A stretch of DNA of 64,000 nt from Pleionea sp. CnH1-48 (GTDB lineage: Bacteria > Pseudomonadota > Gammaproteobacteria > Enterobacterales > Kangiellaceae): NCBI RefSeq assembly GCF_024124665.1, contig NZ_JAMXSB010000002.1, positions 434,001-498,000 of the forward strand, written 5' to 3'. Position 1 is the stretch's first letter; each line of letters begins with the position of its first letter. Shown piece by piece: positions 63,177-64,000 of this stretch. The translations under genes were made by a program, and so were the position numbers. The notes beneath the pieces are model-generated. The model worked only from the letters and a program-made list of their open reading frames with translations. It was not told the DNA's origin and ran no database searches.

Positions 63177-64000
63177 TACATAAAGTACCGATAAGATAAT
63201 CGCCACTCGCTGGAGTATTGACCATTAAATCGTTGTCGACTTAGCAACACACTCAGCGCATGATTACGATAAAGATGATAGCTTGACTCCAGACGCAAAC
63301 GATCCCAGTCAAATGCTTCGGTGTTCACATCTCTATAGCTTCTAAAATCAATCAACCACTCACTGTTTTCCCAGCTTCCTAACCATCCCATGGTGGCAGT
63401 TATCTGCGACGATGCGGAGTGCTCATAAGATTTGTGTCCAGTCAGCGATAAGCCGGTTAACAAAAAAAACTGGTTATCAGGCGCTCCAAGACTGGCACCT
63501 GCCTGAAACCCTAACTGCGAATAAAGAGCCTCTGATGCTTTTGATGACATGATTCTATGACGTCGAATATCCACCTCCCACGAGATGGGAGAAGTAAAAA
63601 CCGTAACAGGCGCTAGAGACAGGATGTTCAATAGCTGAAAGTTCTTTAACTTCCAATCATCATCGTAATAGAGACTGATCTCAGAAAACTTAATTTGCGC
63701 GCCAGCCTGATAACCATGCCCCGGATCAGTCAAACTATGATAAGCAGGTCGAAATGTAACGTCAGCAAAATGTTCATCATCAAGATGAAAAGTACCCAGC
63801 TCTAACAAAAACGCATCATGTCCTTCTAAAACCGGAATGCCGTCACTGACTTCAGGATTCAAAGATGCCGTTGTCTTTAGTTTACTTCTGGCAATCATAA
63901 CCTGATGAGCTTGCTTGGCAGCAGATTCGTTTTCTTCAATTTGTGTCAGTTGAAAGCGAAGATATTGTGTTAATGCATCCATAACGCGAGCACGAGAGCT
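63176..64000 (-). CDS. DUF4105/Lnb-type protein, C-terminal part
   Basis: The frame is open to the right edge, so the N-terminal part lies outside the window; the internal ATG at 63982 is not the start. The 274 visible residues match the C-terminal beta-barrel-like half of the DUF4105 family, with TFRPAYHSLTDPGHGYQAGAQI and a run of amphipathic strands ending in SYRYFM. The N-terminal half of this family usually holds a periplasmic cysteine-protease-like (Lnb) domain, which cannot be seen here. Its stop overlaps the start of the alpha/beta hydrolase gene. Confidence 0.85.
   Translation of the reverse strand, partial: SSRARVMDALTQYLRFQLTQIEENESAAKQAHQVMIARSKLKTTASLNPEVSDGIPVLEGHDAFLLELGTFHLDDEHFADVTFRPAYHSLTDPGHGYQAGAQIKFSEISLYYDDDWKLKNFQLLNILSLAPVTVFTSPISWEVDIRRHRIMSSKASEALYSQLGFQAGASLGAPDNQFFLLTGLSLTGHKSYEHSASSQITATMGWLGSWENSEWLIDFRSYRDVNTEAFDWDRLRLESSYHLYRNHALSVLLSRQRFNGQYSSEWRLSYRYFM

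Noticed and set aside
1-64000. CRISPR array
   Set aside because: No series of regularly spaced direct repeats was seen; the only tandem repeat is protein-coding (22774-22947).

Overview
The window looks like chromosomal DNA of a marine-type gammaproteobacterium of moderate to low G+C content. Support comes from a Rof (Rho-binding) homologue, secreted proteases with PPC domains or a GlyGly-CTERM-like tail, an RND efflux pair, a DmdC-like acyl-CoA dehydrogenase, a TonB-dependent receptor and a DUF4105 (Lnb-type) protein. I cannot name the genus from sequence alone. A Kangiellaceae, Oceanospirillales or Alteromonadales-like host is an inference.

Layout. 1-2.9 kb: the tail of a cut gene and a pair of unrecognised exported proteins. 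3.5-8.5 kb: a secreted astacin-type protease, then a betaine-type substrate-binding protein translationally coupled to a membrane GAF sensor. 8.6-14.7 kb: a lipoprotein/transglutaminase operon, rof, a membrane protein, trpS and a DUF805 protein. 14.7-16.1 kb: a dead IS256-family insertion sequence whose ends and target duplication are still readable. 16.4-27.2 kb: an accessory region read from the minus strand. It holds a 2004-residue RHS/YD-repeat protein with a C39 peptidase-like domain, a cysteine-rich CDP repeat and a methyltransferase-like tip, then a candidate immunity gene and a string of small orphan genes including a SUKH-type immunity protein. It is bordered by tRNA-Arg(CCT) at 28.1 kb.

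28.4-37 kb: an RND efflux adaptor and pump, a small unknown protein, an acyl-CoA dehydrogenase and an AGCS amino-acid symporter. 37.3-42.6 kb: a single-HKD PLD-family nuclease and a 1407-residue DUF4011/SF1 helicase/PD-(D/E)XK protein, together resembling a Mokosh-like defence module. 43-47 kb: an amidase, peptide deformylase, an S9 peptidase, a cupin and a small unknown. 47.5-55 kb: a one-protein hybrid two-component regulator with a consensus CRP site and a promoter upstream, convergent with an operon for a secreted calcineurin-like phosphoesterase and a thioredoxin-fold/TPR protein. 55-64 kb: PhnA/YjdM, a LysE exporter, a trypsin-like protease, a diguanylate cyclase, a TonB receptor overlapping a 5'-nucleotidase C-domain lipoprotein, and an alpha/beta hydrolase coupled to the cut DUF4105 gene.

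The two regions most worth attention are the RHS toxin with its immunity-gene array (16.4-27.2 kb), where an upstream segment of about 80 bp is duplicated, and the helicase/PLD pair (37.3-42.6 kb). Most of the remainder is ordinary housekeeping, transport or secretion content.
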